DNA of 64,000 nt, from assembly GCA_947259185.1 (NCBI GenBank), contig CAMYKT010000002.1, positions 1 to 64,000 of the forward strand, written 5' to 3'. The translations under genes and the position numbers were made by a program. This DNA is from an uncultured Methanobacteriaceae archaeon (GTDB lineage: Archaea; Methanobacteriota; Methanobacteria; Methanobacteriales; Methanobacteriaceae). Every line of letters starts with the position of its first letter. Position 1 is the stretch's first letter. Below the pieces are notes generated by a model, which saw only the letters and a list, made by a program, of their open reading frames with translations, ran no database searches and was not told the origin of the DNA. Below, one piece after another: positions 16,948 to 25,565 of the stretch.

Positions 16948-19050
16948 CTATTCTAAAACATCCTCATCATTTAAGTTGACACCCATATCCTTTAATTGGG
17001 ATTGGGCTGTTAGTTCAAAACTGTAGGGTAGTAGCTGAGCCTTAAAGTAAGGTTTCTTTTTTGAAATAGAGTGTATATTCTCTTTAGCCCTTTTTTGCCA
17101 TAATCCCAGCCAGCCTTTTTCCTCTTTTTTTAGCAGGTCCTTTTCCATTCCCAGGTGTTCACTCCACAGGGCCTCTCTCAGCTTTAAAATTTCCCCTGTT
17201 TTTTTATCCATATCCGGTATGATGGCATTTAGCTCCATGTTCCGGTGAAAGGAGGTATCCACTAATCCCTCCAGTTCATTAACATAGGTGAGGGAGGAAC
17301 CATCCAGGTTGGCACTGCCCACGGTGGCCCACCGGTCATCTACTATACCCACCTTGGAGTGCACATAGATTGGTTGTATCTTTTGATTATCACCGGCCCA
17401 CAGGGTGAAAAATCCTATTTGCGGATGTTCCAGATTATCACTAGCTGATTTTATCCCCAGTTTTTCCACAGAACCATTCTGCCACTGTTTATAACCGGGA
17501 ATATCCGGGTTCTCATTTAAAACCACCACCACCTGCAAGTTTTCATTAGCTTTTAAGGCATTTTTAAGGGCCTTAATCAGGGTTTTATTGGTGAAGTACT
17601 GATTTTCCAGGTAGATGAAATCCTGGGCCCGGGCTATGGCCTTTCGGTAAGCTTCAAATATTCCCCTTTCACCTTTTTTACTTAAAGAATCAGGAGTAAT
17701 GGAGCGGGCTATCTGGAGGGGAATATCACCGGCAGAAACCGGACTAAAACGACTTTTTAACATGCCCTGACCCTGGTATTCTTTCTGGGTGATATGGTTC
17801 CATAACTGCAGAAAAAATTCTTCCAGGTATCTTAAGGATTCTCCTTCCAGCTGGAGGGAAACGTCATGTACCGGTCCCCCCTCCCGGCGAGGATCCCCAA
17901 TTAAATGGGAGGTGGTATCCCAGTATACTTGTTTAAAGGGTGAACCGATGATGAATCCTGTTTTACCATCAATTAATAGGGTCTTGGCATGCATCACATA
18001 CAGGCCCTTAGAGGTGAATTCCCTCACCTCCACTCCACTTTCATGGAAATAGTCCCTTATCTGGATGAAATTATCCGGAACCAGTAGATTCTCATTGAGG
18101 ATTATTTTTACTTCCACTCCTCTTTTACTGGCCCGGGATAAGGCCTTGACCAGGATTTCCCGGGGATGGTATTCATCATCATAAGTGGCCACCAGGCCGG
18201 GATCAAATTCAAACTGGGTCAGGTAGATGAAATTTTGGGCCTGGTTAATCTCTCTTAGCATGCTCTCCAGGGCCACCTCATTATCAATTAATACCTCCAC
18301 CTTATTTTTAGTGGTGTACCTTGATTTTTGTGACCTGCCCAGTGTTACCAGCCATCCCTCAGCATCTTGCCGGTTTAATTGTATATCATCGGCCTTTGTT
18401 ATGGTGTAAGATGGATCCTGAATTTTTTCACCAATATAAAGATCACTTACATCCAGGCTATCCCGTACCACCAATTCTATATCCTCTTTTTCACCTAAAA
18501 GAGTATGGTAACTGGAAGGAGGGTAATATATTTGATAATATCCTTTTTTATTGGTGCGGGATTTACCCAGTATCCCCTCACTTTTAAAAATCTCCGGTAA
18601 TACTTTATCCACCAGTTTAAGCGGATCCTTTTCCAGAATAGAGTTTTCCTTTCTATTCACTTTACGGGCCACCGCCACCAGATCAGGTAAAGGCTGGCCT
18701 TCTTCATCCACCACCTTTCCGGTAACTCCATGATGATTACCCTGTATTTCTATTTCACCCAGGTTGATCACCTCACCGGTAAATTCCCCGGCAAGCTGGG
18801 TTTCATAGATTAAATCATCCTCCAGGAGTATTTCCATTTTGATTTTAAATTGATGGCCGGTAAAAAGAGTATCATCAGATGAAAGATCTGTTTTCACCTG
18901 AAATTCCCCCTGGTTGGGGGTACTGCTTTCTCCTAATTTACCCCCACCCAGTAAACCAATCTGGTCTGGATTAGAAATTACCACCTTATAGGGGGGTAGA
19001 TTAAACCCATTTATCCCTTTTAGTCGGCCTTTAAAGGTGATTTTGCCCAT
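16948..19050 (-). CDS. Phospholipase D-like protein with N-terminal Ig/transthyretin-like region
   Basis: The 700-residue protein has two HKD motifs: H354-A-K356-x4-D361 with IIGSPF, and H564-S-K566-x4-D571 with VGSANLDGSS. These form the paired active site of the PLD superfamily. Residues 1-230 contain beta-rich segments resembling carboxypeptidase-regulatory or transthyretin-like domains (VTGKVVDEEGQPLPDLVAV). Substrates could be phospholipids, nucleic acids or phosphodiester polymers. No signal peptide or membrane helix is evident. The start is at ATG 19050. It stands alone, with no overlapping partner. Confidence 0.88.
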   Translation of the reverse strand: MGKITFKGRLKGINGFNLPPYKVVISNPDQIGLLGGGKLGESSTPNQGEFQVKTDLSSDDTLFTGHQFKIKMEILLEDDLIYETQLAGEFTGEVINLGEIEIQGNHHGVTGKVVDEEGQPLPDLVAVARKVNRKENSILEKDPLKLVDKVLPEIFKSEGILGKSRTNKKGYYQIYYPPSSYHTLLGEKEDIELVVRDSLDVSDLYIGEKIQDPSYTITKADDIQLNRQDAEGWLVTLGRSQKSRYTTKNKVEVLIDNEVALESMLREINQAQNFIYLTQFEFDPGLVATYDDEYHPREILVKALSRASKRGVEVKIILNENLLVPDNFIQIRDYFHESGVEVREFTSKGLYVMHAKTLLIDGKTGFIIGSPFKQVYWDTTSHLIGDPRREGGPVHDVSLQLEGESLRYLEEFFLQLWNHITQKEYQGQGMLKSRFSPVSAGDIPLQIARSITPDSLSKKGERGIFEAYRKAIARAQDFIYLENQYFTNKTLIKALKNALKANENLQVVVVLNENPDIPGYKQWQNGSVEKLGIKSASDNLEHPQIGFFTLWAGDNQKIQPIYVHSKVGIVDDRWATVGSANLDGSSLTYVNELEGLVDTSFHRNMELNAIIPDMDKKTGEILKLREALWSEHLGMEKDLLKKEEKGWLGLWQKRAKENIHSISKKKPYFKAQLLPYSFELTAQSQLKDMGVNLNDEDVLE

Positions 19051-19145
19051 TACATCACTTTTTACTTTATAATATATTAGAAATAGTTAAAATTTAGCAT
19101 GTTATGTAACTTAATTAATATGCATATTAGAATTGATTTATAATC

Positions 19146-19220
19146 CTAGTATAGTCCCAGAATCCTTAACAGGATTATAATGAAGATTATAACTATAATG
19201 TAATACAATATGCTTCTCAT
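19146..19220 (-). CDS. Small hydrophobic membrane peptide (24 residues)
   Basis: The minus strand encodes M-R-S-I-L-Y-Y followed by an almost unbroken run of Ile, Val, Phe and Leu, then R-I-L-G-L-Y and a TAG stop. It would form one membrane helix. AAAGGATG lies 6-7 bases before the ATG. The pattern recalls the short conserved lmo0937-type membrane peptides seen near stress genes. It lies between the PLD-like gene and a CsbD/LEA-like gene. Its small size makes it a tentative call. Confidence 0.4.
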   Translation of the reverse strand: MRSILYYIIVIIFIIILLRILGLY

Positions 19221-19306
19221 AATTTTACATCCTTTATCCAGCTTAAACTAAAGCCCATTATATTAGGTTTTTGAGGGTTATTAAAAAAAAAGAGAATAAG
19301 AGGTGG

Positions 19307-19504
19307 TTATTTATCCAGTTTGGATTTAATTTTTTCCTCTGCTTCTTTGGCTTTTTCTTTTACTTTGCCTTTTGCTTCTTTAGCTTCCCCTTTTAGTTCT
19401 TTGGATTTGCCTTTTAGTTCTCCTTTTAGTTCTTTGGCTTTCCCTTTTAATTCACCCTCTTTTTCCTTAGCTTTTCCTTTTAATTCGCCTGTTTTTTCAC
19501 CCAT
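19307..19504 (-). CDS. Small charged LEA/CsbD-like repeat protein
   Basis: The 65-residue protein consists almost entirely of degenerate 7-11-residue units such as KGKAKE and KGELKGK, with only Lys, Glu, Gly, Ala, Leu and a few others. This is the composition of LEA-like or CsbD-like stress proteins, which are disordered in solution and fold as amphipathic helices on drying or on membranes. The start at ATG 19504 is preceded by GGAGGG at 6 bases; an upstream TTG-type start is unlikely. A role in osmotic or general stress is inferred from composition only. Confidence 0.7.
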   Translation of the reverse strand: MGEKTGELKGKAKEKEGELKGKAKELKGELKGKSKELKGEAKEAKGKVKEKAKEAEEKIKSKLDK

Positions 19505-19724
19505 AAAATCCCTCCTTTTTATGCAAAAATTGTTTTCCATAATATATCTGTTAGCCGAAACTAATATAATTTTACTTTAATTGGGATTACAGGGAATCAG
19601 GAGGCCGATAAAAATTTTCAAAATCTAATTAAAATTTGTTGAAAAGATTAATATTTTCCTCATAACAAAAATTATTACCAGGTAAGAGAATTTATAATCC
19701 ACACTTATGGTGAGAGGTAAATAT

Positions 19725-20105
19725 ATGAAAAAGCAAAGCCATACTAGCAAAAAAAGTAAAAATGAGGACAAAGAGAGCATGGTGCTCTCAAAAATAGCCC
19801 AGATGCCAGATAAATACCAGAAGATGGGAGAAAAACTTCATAACATAATAATGAATAGTTCTCCCACCCTAACACCCCGGCTCTGGTATGGGATGCCTGC
19901 CTATGCCCTGAATGGTAAAGTAATCTGCTTTTTTAGGGGAGATGAAAACGAGAGATACATGACCCTGGGATTTAATGAAAGTGCCGCTCTAGATGAGGGT
20001 AATCTATGGCCCACTTCCTATGCCCTCCTGGAGTTAACACCTTTTGAAGAAGAAAAAATTTCCATTCTTATTAAAAAAGCAGTACGAGGAATAGGGAGTC
20101 AATAA
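19725..20105 (+). CDS. DUF1801 domain protein
   Basis: The 126-residue protein has the DUF1801 (YdhG/YdeI-like) pattern: a helical start, [24 protein letters not shown], a YMTLGFNES strand and a C-terminal helix. The superfamily includes proteins described as intracellular iron chaperones (frataxin-like fold), but most members are uncharacterised. ATG 19725 is chosen because GAGGT ends 7 bases upstream; an ATG six codons earlier has no such site. The first 18 residues are very basic. No operon partner. Confidence 0.8.
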   Translation: MKKQSHTSKKSKNEDKESMVLSKIAQMPDKYQKMGEKLHNIIMNSSPTLTPRLWYGMPAYALNGKVICFFRGDENERYMTLGFNESAALDEGNLWPTSYALLELTPFEEEKISILIKKAVRGIGSQ

Positions 20106-20539
20106 TCCCGGATTTTTGATTCTTTTATCCTGGTTTATTTGAAAAAAATTAACCTTATCTTCAAGAACATTAAATGGTAATGGATCGTTTATTGTGGGGA
20201 GTTTCTTAGTTAGTTATTTGTTAAAGATGAAGAGTTTCTACAGGTTCATCAATAAAAAGTATTAATTGAGGTAGGAAGGAATAGATATTCTGATATCTCA
20301 GGAGTGCTTTCTTAAAACCCAACAGCATCTTCCTTATTTTCATTTCTAACTAGGCCTATATCCTTAAGGTATTGAGGATAGGAAAATGAAGTCTTATATT
20401 TGAATTAGTAAAAATGAATTTTTTTTTTAGAATTAATATGGACCAATTATAATTGGAATAGAATGAAAAAAACAATTATTCTGAAATTATAAAGAGTTAT
20501 TTAGAGAATTAAAAAAAAATGATGAACTTAAAATAAAAA
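20106..20539. other. Intergenic region without a visible gene
   Basis: AT-rich; no convincing reading frame on either strand. A weak imperfect hairpin (CCTAT...ATAGG) lies near 20353-20381. The end holds the 3' flank of the HepT gene. Confidence 0.4.
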
Positions 20540-20866
20540 TTAATTTATTTTTTCCAGACTTTCTTTAATTTCTGGAATTTTATTCGGGATTACATTCCAA
20601 ACAATGTCCCAATCAACACCAAAGTAATGATGGATGAGTTTATCTCTTAATCCTGCTATTTTCCGCCATTCAATTTCAGAATATTCTTTTTTGAAATCGT
20701 CTGAAATGTTTTTTACGGCCTCACCCATAACTTCCAAGCTTCTAATACAAGCTCTCTGTAATACAGGATCTTTCATTAAATCTTCAAGTTCCAAATCATA
20801 GAAATTGGTTTCAAGGAATTCTATTTCATCTGAAATGTGTTCCAAGAAGACTTTATCCTCATTCAC
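20540..20866 (-). CDS. hepT: HepT-like ribonuclease toxin (DUF86)
   Basis: The 108-residue helical protein contains the HEPN motif R74-x4-H79-x-Y81 (RDKLIHHYF), which forms the RNase active site or the AMPylation target in HepT toxins. It also has the family's SLEVMGEAVKNIS and WRKIAGLRDKL blocks. It partners with the nucleotidyltransferase gene immediately upstream, overlapping it by 8 bases, the standard HepT-MntA arrangement. The antitoxin is known to adenylylate a Tyr near the HEPN motif. The system is intact by inspection: both active-site motifs are complete. Confidence 0.88.
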   Translation of the reverse strand: MNEDKVFLEHISDEIEFLETNFYDLELEDLMKDPVLQRACIRSLEVMGEAVKNISDDFKKEYSEIEWRKIAGLRDKLIHHYFGVDWDIVWNVIPNKIPEIKESLEKIN

Positions 20867-21140
20867 ACCAAACTACCTCTTTTTCCACTGAAGGGCGCAT
20901 GTAAGGACTTAAGCTTTTGGGAGTAAGAAGATCTACACTTTTACCAAATAAATCTTCCAGATAGAATGATAGTTCCATGAAATTATCAAAGGTAGGATTT
21001 TCAAATTCTACCAACACATCTATATCGCTTTCTTCATCTTGCAAGCCTTTGGCATAAGAACCAAATATCCCTATTCTCTTGACATCATATTTGGCCTTTA
21101 TCTCACTTTTGTGATTTTTCATGACACGAAAAACATTCAT
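20859..21140 (-). CDS. mntA: MntA-like nucleotidyltransferase antitoxin
   Basis: The 93-residue protein is a minimal nucleotidyltransferase with the GS-x10-DxD motif (G27 S28 ... D39 I40 D41), followed by LVEFENPTFDNFMELSFYLEDLFGKSVDLLT. In characterised pairs it transfers AMP to HepT and silences it. It is the first gene of the pair and overlaps hepT by 8 bases, indicating translational coupling. GGTG lies 7 bases before ATG 21140. The pair lies beside a helicase fragment, which suggests a locus exposed to transfer and decay. Confidence 0.88.
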   Translation of the reverse strand: MNVFRVMKNHKSEIKAKYDVKRIGIFGSYAKGLQDEESDIDVLVEFENPTFDNFMELSFYLEDLFGKSVDLLTPKSLSPYMRPSVEKEVVWCE

Positions 21141-21283
21141 ATTAACACCATCACCAAAGTAACAATTATTATGTGATTTAATTTGTGAATACTATTATTA
21201 ATTATTTATTGAAAGATTTATCCTAATTTTTGAAGAGGTTATTCCACAAATAAGATATTATTTATGGGTTTATAAAAAATTAG

Positions 21284-21562
21284 ATATTTAAACTTAAGTT
21301 TCCTCCGGGAAAATACTTATCCAAATATGTTAAGAATAGTATTAGTCCATCCAATTGGTTTTTAGACCATAAAGATGATGTTCGTTCTTCTTATTATTGT
21401 GAAGATGTTGCAACAGAATTTGATATTCAAGGATTAAAATTAGACTGGAGAATAATCGCATGGGACGTAGATTTACAAATGAATGGAAATGAATGGGTTT
21501 ATCAATTATTTAAATGTTCTAAGTGGCAAAACATTAATCAAGATATTAAAAAGAGATATTAG
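21284..21562 (+). pseudogene. Fragment of a DUF2075/Schlafen group 3 DNA/RNA helicase
   Basis: An open frame of 92 codons without a start codon encodes SNWFLDHKDDVRSSYYCEDV, then ATEFDIQGLKLDW, IIAWDVDL and FKCSKWQNIN before a TAG stop. This corresponds to the late helicase region of DUF2075 proteins (the ATEFDIQGLELDW block). The Walker motifs and the final LLTRAR helicase motif are absent. Both ends are missing, so this is a relic. Full-length relatives often sit in defence or mobile loci. The stop at 21560 falls before the expected C-terminus. Confidence 0.7.
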
Positions 21563-22049
21563 TTTTTTTATATATTCGGACCCAGTGTTCGTTAAACAGT
21601 ACTATAACGAAATAGATGCATGGTGACCGGCACTCCCACTTTATGCATAAATTATCAGCAATATTTAATAAAATAAAAATTCTTAAAATTAGAGGATTAT
21701 TAACCAGTTAGTATATACTAAGTGATTGATTTACACCTATTTCTAATAAATTGAGAAATTTGAATTCAAAAGTTGGTTATTGCCCTATTTTTTTTAAAAT
21801 AGATCTACTTTAATCACATAAAAATCAGCTCTAGAATTTTTCAGTTTAAGCTTTTTTAATTTTTGTAAAATCTCAGAATATATAATCCCCTAAATGAAAA
21901 ATCTCAAAGAATATATAATCCCCTTAACATATATTATATTACAAAACATGAGGGTAATATGAAATAAGGTATTTTTTAAAAAAATTGATACCTGCCTGCT
22001 TTTTCATATTTTTCCATGTAAAATATATACAGGCTCTGGGGGGAGGTCT
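21563..22049. other. AT-rich intergenic region before the glycan cluster
   Basis: No gene is seen. It contains a duplicated TATA-bearing segment (21866-21925) and a leader of about 125 bases before the FdtA-like gene. Confidence 0.4.
21866..21925 (+). promoter_or_regulatory. Duplicated TATA-box segment upstream of the glycan cluster
   Basis: Two tandem copies of AAAATCTCA-(AA)-GAATATATAATCCCCT occur about 30 bases apart. Each holds a strong archaeal TATA-like box (GAATATATAATC). They probably form paired promoters for the cluster starting at 22053. Confidence 0.5.
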
Positions 22050-22052
22050 GTG

Positions 22053-22484
22053 GTGCATGTTTCCACTTGTAAATTAATGGATTTACCTAAGATTACAGAT
22101 ATTAGAGGAAATTTGACCTTTATTGAACAAAATATCCATATACCTTTTAAAATTAAAAGGGTTTATTTTTTATATGATATACCCGGGGGAGAAAGCCGGG
22201 GTGGGCATGCCCATAAAAACCTGGAACAGTTTATTATCGCCGCCAATGGAAGTTTTGATGTTATACTGGATGATGGAGTAAAAAGTAAGCGACATCACCT
22301 TAATCGCTGCTATCATGGCCTTTATGTTCCTAAAATGGTCTGGCGAGAGTTAAATAATTTTTCTTCAGGATCTGTATGTCTGGTACTAGCTTCGGAACCA
22401 TTTGAAGAAGAAGATTACATACGCAGCTACTCTGAATTTAAGAAAATAAAAAATAGGCCCTTATTAAAGCACCGATCAATTTAA
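22053..22484 (+). CDS. FdtA/QdtA-like cupin, nucleotide-sugar 3,4-ketoisomerase
   Basis: The 143-residue cupin has the FdtA/QdtA signature: DIRGNLTFIE near the N-terminus, then GGESRGGHAHKNLEQFIIAANGSF with the catalytic His pair, and VPKMVWRELNNFS. Characterised members convert dTDP-4-keto-6-deoxyglucose to the 3-keto isomer for 3-amino sugars. The start is one of two adjacent GTG codons; 22053 lies 5 bases from GGAGGT and is preferred over 22050. It leads a five-gene plus-strand cluster with an acetyltransferase and a DegT aminotransferase, the three steps expected for a 3-acetamido-3,6-dideoxyhexose. Confidence 0.85.
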   Translation: MHVSTCKLMDLPKITDIRGNLTFIEQNIHIPFKIKRVYFLYDIPGGESRGGHAHKNLEQFIIAANGSFDVILDDGVKSKRHHLNRCYHGLYVPKMVWRELNNFSSGSVCLVLASEPFEEEDYIRSYSEFKKIKNRPLLKHRSI

Positions 22485-22581
22485 ACTGCTTTAATTATCA
22501 GGTATTTATCTAATTAGGTTACTAATCATTGCCTGAAATTTAATAGTTTTTTTAATTTACAATCTTTTGGATAGGGTTTTA

Positions 22582-23517
22582 ATGATGGAGATAAAAGTTT
22601 ATCAGCCCGAAGACTATGCAGTATGGAATAATTTCAATAAAAATTCCAAAAATGGAGTATTTTTTTTTAATCGTGATTACATGGAGTACCATTCCTCTTT
22701 ATTTTGTGATAACTCTCTAATGTTTTATCAAAAAGATAAACTGGTAGCCCTCCTGCCGGCCCATAGAGAGGGTGGACAGTTAAGAAGCCACAGTGGCCTG
22801 AGTTTCGGGGGGATGATTACCAGTAAAAAGATGCAAACCACCTTGATGCTGGATATTTTCAGGAGTTTAAAGCAATACCTGAAAGAGGAGGACTTTAAAA
22901 CATTATTTTACAAGGCCATACCCCATATATACCATTTAATCCCAGCACAAGAAGATTTATATGCACTTTTTAGAAATAAGGCCCGTATGGTGCGAAGAGA
23001 TGTTTCTTCCGCCATTAAAATGGATGAAAGGATTTCTTTTAACCGGAACCGGAGAAGAAACCTTAAAAAAAGTCAGGACAATGGTCTTAAAGTCTCCAGA
23101 AGTGATAGATTTAGGGATTTTATAGAAATGGAGAATATTAATTTGCAAAATAAGTACAATACGAGGGCCACTCATACTCCCCGGGAAATGGAATTATTAG
23201 CCAGTAGATTTCCAGATAACATCAAATTATTTGTGGTGGGAAACGAAAAGGAAATAATCTCCGGGGTGGTGGTCTATGAAAGTGCACTGGTGGCTCATGC
23301 CCAGTACCAGTCCTCTAACCTGGAAGGGATAGACAAAAGAGCCATAGATCTAATCTTTGATTTTTTGATTAACGAATATTGCCCGGACCAGAAATATTTT
23401 AGCTTTGGAATTTCCACCGAAAAACAGGGAAATTATTTGAATTCAGGTTTAATAAAATTCAAGGAAAGTTTTGGAGCAAGAGCAGTGGTACATGATTTTT
23501 ATAGAATGGAGGTTTAA
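22582..23517 (+). CDS. FemAB/BioF2-like GNAT acetyltransferase
   Basis: The protein has about 311 residues and consists of two GNAT-fold halves, as in FemAB and BioF2-type acyltransferases. Recognisable parts are NGVFFFNRDYMEYHSS, LPAHREGG, GLSFGGMI and a C-terminal YFSFGISTEKQGNYLNSGLIKFKESFGAR block. That last block resembles the conserved end of lipid II-type peptidyl or sugar N-acyltransferases. It lies between the FdtA-like and DegT genes, where a FdtC-type sugar N-acetyltransferase would be expected. I infer it acylates the amino sugar; the usual left-handed beta-helix FdtC fold is absent. The ATG at 22582 or 22585 follows an AGGG element. Confidence 0.75.
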   Translation: MMEIKVYQPEDYAVWNNFNKNSKNGVFFFNRDYMEYHSSLFCDNSLMFYQKDKLVALLPAHREGGQLRSHSGLSFGGMITSKKMQTTLMLDIFRSLKQYLKEEDFKTLFYKAIPHIYHLIPAQEDLYALFRNKARMVRRDVSSAIKMDERISFNRNRRRNLKKSQDNGLKVSRSDRFRDFIEMENINLQNKYNTRATHTPREMELLASRFPDNIKLFVVGNEKEIISGVVVYESALVAHAQYQSSNLEGIDKRAIDLIFDFLINEYCPDQKYFSFGISTEKQGNYLNSGLIKFKESFGARAVVHDFYRMEV

Positions 23518-23528
23518 GGTGAGAGGGA

Positions 23529-24617
23529 ATGATAAGTTTCATGGATTTAACCCGGGAATACGAATTTCTGAAATTAGAGCTGAATGAATCTCTTCAAGAT
23601 ACTCTTTCTAGTGGTTATTATATTATGGGACCGGCCTTAAAAGAATTTGAAAAGAATTTTGCCAGTTATATCGGGACCCGTCATGCTTCAGGGGTAAATT
23701 CAGGGTCTGATGCTCTTTTTTTAGCTCTTAAATCTCTGGGTATTGGGAAAAATGATGAGGTAATCACTGTGGCTCATACCTTTATTTCCACCGCGGATGC
23801 TATTGTTTTAAATGGTGCCCATCCCGTATGGGTGGATATTGAACTTGATTCCTATCTAATCGATCCGGAGAGAGTGGCGGAAAAAATCACCCCTCGCACC
23901 AGGGCTCTTTTAGTAGTTCACTTGTATGGTCAACCGGCAGAAATGGATAAGTTAAAGGAAATATGCCAGGACCATGATCTCTATCTTATTGAAGATGCCA
24001 GTCAGGCTCATGGAGCAGAATATAAAGGATCTAAAGTGGGTAGTCTGGGTGATGTGTCCTGTTTTAGTTTTTATCCTACTAAAAACCTGGGAGGGTATGG
24101 TGACGGAGGCATGGTTCTAACCAAACACCGTGAGGTTCAGGAGAAAATTAGAAATCTGAGGGACTATGGACAACAAAAAAAGAACCTCCATACTAAAATA
24201 GGTATAAATAGTCGCCTGGATGAAATTCAAGCCACAGTATTATCCCTTAAACTCAAATATCTGGATAGCTGGAATAAGAAAAGAAGAAAATTGGCCAGAA
24301 TATACCAGGATCAACTCTCCCTACGGGTTAAAACACCCCCGGAGAAGGAGAATAGGAAACATGTATACCATCTTTATGTGATATATACTCCCCAAAGAGA
24401 TCTAATCCAGAGAGAACTATTTAAAAATGGTATTGAAAGCAGGATTCATTATCCTACCCCGGTTCATAAGCAACCCGCTTATTTACCCTGGAGAGATTCA
24501 TATTTACCCTGCACGGAGCAGGTTTCTAAGGGCATACTTTCTTTGCCCCTTTATCCCTGGCTGGAAGAGGATGAAGTTAACCGGATTTGTGAGGTTATAG
24601 ATCATGCCCCTATGTAG
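23529..24617 (+). CDS. DegT/DnrJ/EryC1/StrS sugar aminotransferase
   Basis: The 362-residue PLP enzyme has SGSDALFLALKSLGI, the DVDIEL-like strand, EDASQAHGAEY and the PLP lysine region FYPTKNLGGYGDGGMV. It ends with a typical CIHYP-like segment (SRIHYPTPVHKQPAY). Family members aminate keto sugars at C3 or C4. Next to an FdtA-like isomerase, a 3-aminotransferase of the FdtB/QdtB type is the likely role. GAGAGGG lies just before the ATG. It overlaps the glycosyltransferase gene by 14 bases, showing translational coupling. Confidence 0.9.
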   Translation: MISFMDLTREYEFLKLELNESLQDTLSSGYYIMGPALKEFEKNFASYIGTRHASGVNSGSDALFLALKSLGIGKNDEVITVAHTFISTADAIVLNGAHPVWVDIELDSYLIDPERVAEKITPRTRALLVVHLYGQPAEMDKLKEICQDHDLYLIEDASQAHGAEYKGSKVGSLGDVSCFSFYPTKNLGGYGDGGMVLTKHREVQEKIRNLRDYGQQKKNLHTKIGINSRLDEIQATVLSLKLKYLDSWNKKRRKLARIYQDQLSLRVKTPPEKENRKHVYHLYVIYTPQRDLIQRELFKNGIESRIHYPTPVHKQPAYLPWRDSYLPCTEQVSKGILSLPLYPWLEEDEVNRICEVIDHAPM

Positions 24618-25461
24618 TGTCCTGATGCCCTCCTATAACCATGGAAAATACATAGAAGAGGCCATAAATAGTGTTTTAAATCAGACTGAAGCTGATTGGG
24701 AGCTGATCATCATTGATGATGCCTCTCAGGATAATTCCCCTCTAATTTTAGATAAATTCCAAAAGGATGATCGTATCCATATTAAAAGGCATGATAAAAA
24801 TATGGGAATTGCTTCTACTTTAAATCAGACTCTGAAGTGTTCTAAAGGGGATTTTGTGGCATTTATAGCCTCAGATGATGTTTGGCACCCCCGAAAATTA
24901 GAAAAACAATTAGAAATCCTGAAAAAGGACGATGAACAAATAGTGTGGAGTGAAGGGCTTATCCTGAATGATAAAAGTGAGGCTACTGGTGAAAAATTCA
25001 CCCAGATTTACGCATCCCCTCAAAAATCAGGATATATTTTCCCGAAGCTTCTCCAGGGTAATTTCATTTTTGGATCCAGTTTAATACTCAAAAAAAGTCT
25101 CTTAGATGGTCTGGAGTTTGATACACAATTAAGGTTTCTAAATGATCATAAACTTTACCTGGATTTGGCCTTTAAATATAAATTCTATTTTATCCCGGAA
25201 GCACTGGCCGGTTACCGCATACATGGAGCAAATACTACTTTTAATGATTTATCCACCTGGTACCAGGATTCCATGAAACTTTCCAGTTACATTTCCCGTG
25301 AATATCCCCGAAAAAGGTCGCTGATTTCTAAAAAGAGTCTATTTGATTTGTGCTGTGTTAATCCCCTCTATCATGGTTTAAAAGTAAATCCCAAAAACAA
25401 AGTCAACCTTTATTACCTGATAGTGCTCCCGCTGTGGTATCTTTATATTCTGATTAGCTAA
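24604..25461 (+). CDS. Family 2 glycosyltransferase
   Basis: The 285-residue protein has the GT-A fold of GT2: CSVLMPSYNHGKYIEEAINS, ELIIIDDASQDNS and an acidic ASDDVW motif for the metal-nucleotide sugar. The C-terminal half contains HKLYLDLAFKY and ends with a hydrophobic segment (LYYLIVLPLWYLYIL) that may tether it to the membrane. It probably transfers a sugar, possibly the amino sugar made by the preceding genes, to a surface glycan or glycoprotein. Its start lies inside the aminotransferase gene. Confidence 0.88.
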   Translation: MPLCSVLMPSYNHGKYIEEAINSVLNQTEADWELIIIDDASQDNSPLILDKFQKDDRIHIKRHDKNMGIASTLNQTLKCSKGDFVAFIASDDVWHPRKLEKQLEILKKDDEQIVWSEGLILNDKSEATGEKFTQIYASPQKSGYIFPKLLQGNFIFGSSLILKKSLLDGLEFDTQLRFLNDHKLYLDLAFKYKFYFIPEALAGYRIHGANTTFNDLSTWYQDSMKLSSYISREYPRKRSLISKKSLFDLCCVNPLYHGLKVNPKNKVNLYYLIVLPLWYLYILIS

Positions 25462-25565
25462 GAGTGACTTAAATCCATAAAATTTTTGATAGGTGAGGAT
25501 TTAAGGTAGAATAAACCAAGTATTATAAAAGTAATTGCCATTTTTAATATTTAAAGGATGATGCT

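Noticed and set aside
20106..20539. Degraded gene or mobile element
   Set aside because: No translated similarity to any family could be recognised in any frame, and no inverted repeats or target duplications were seen.
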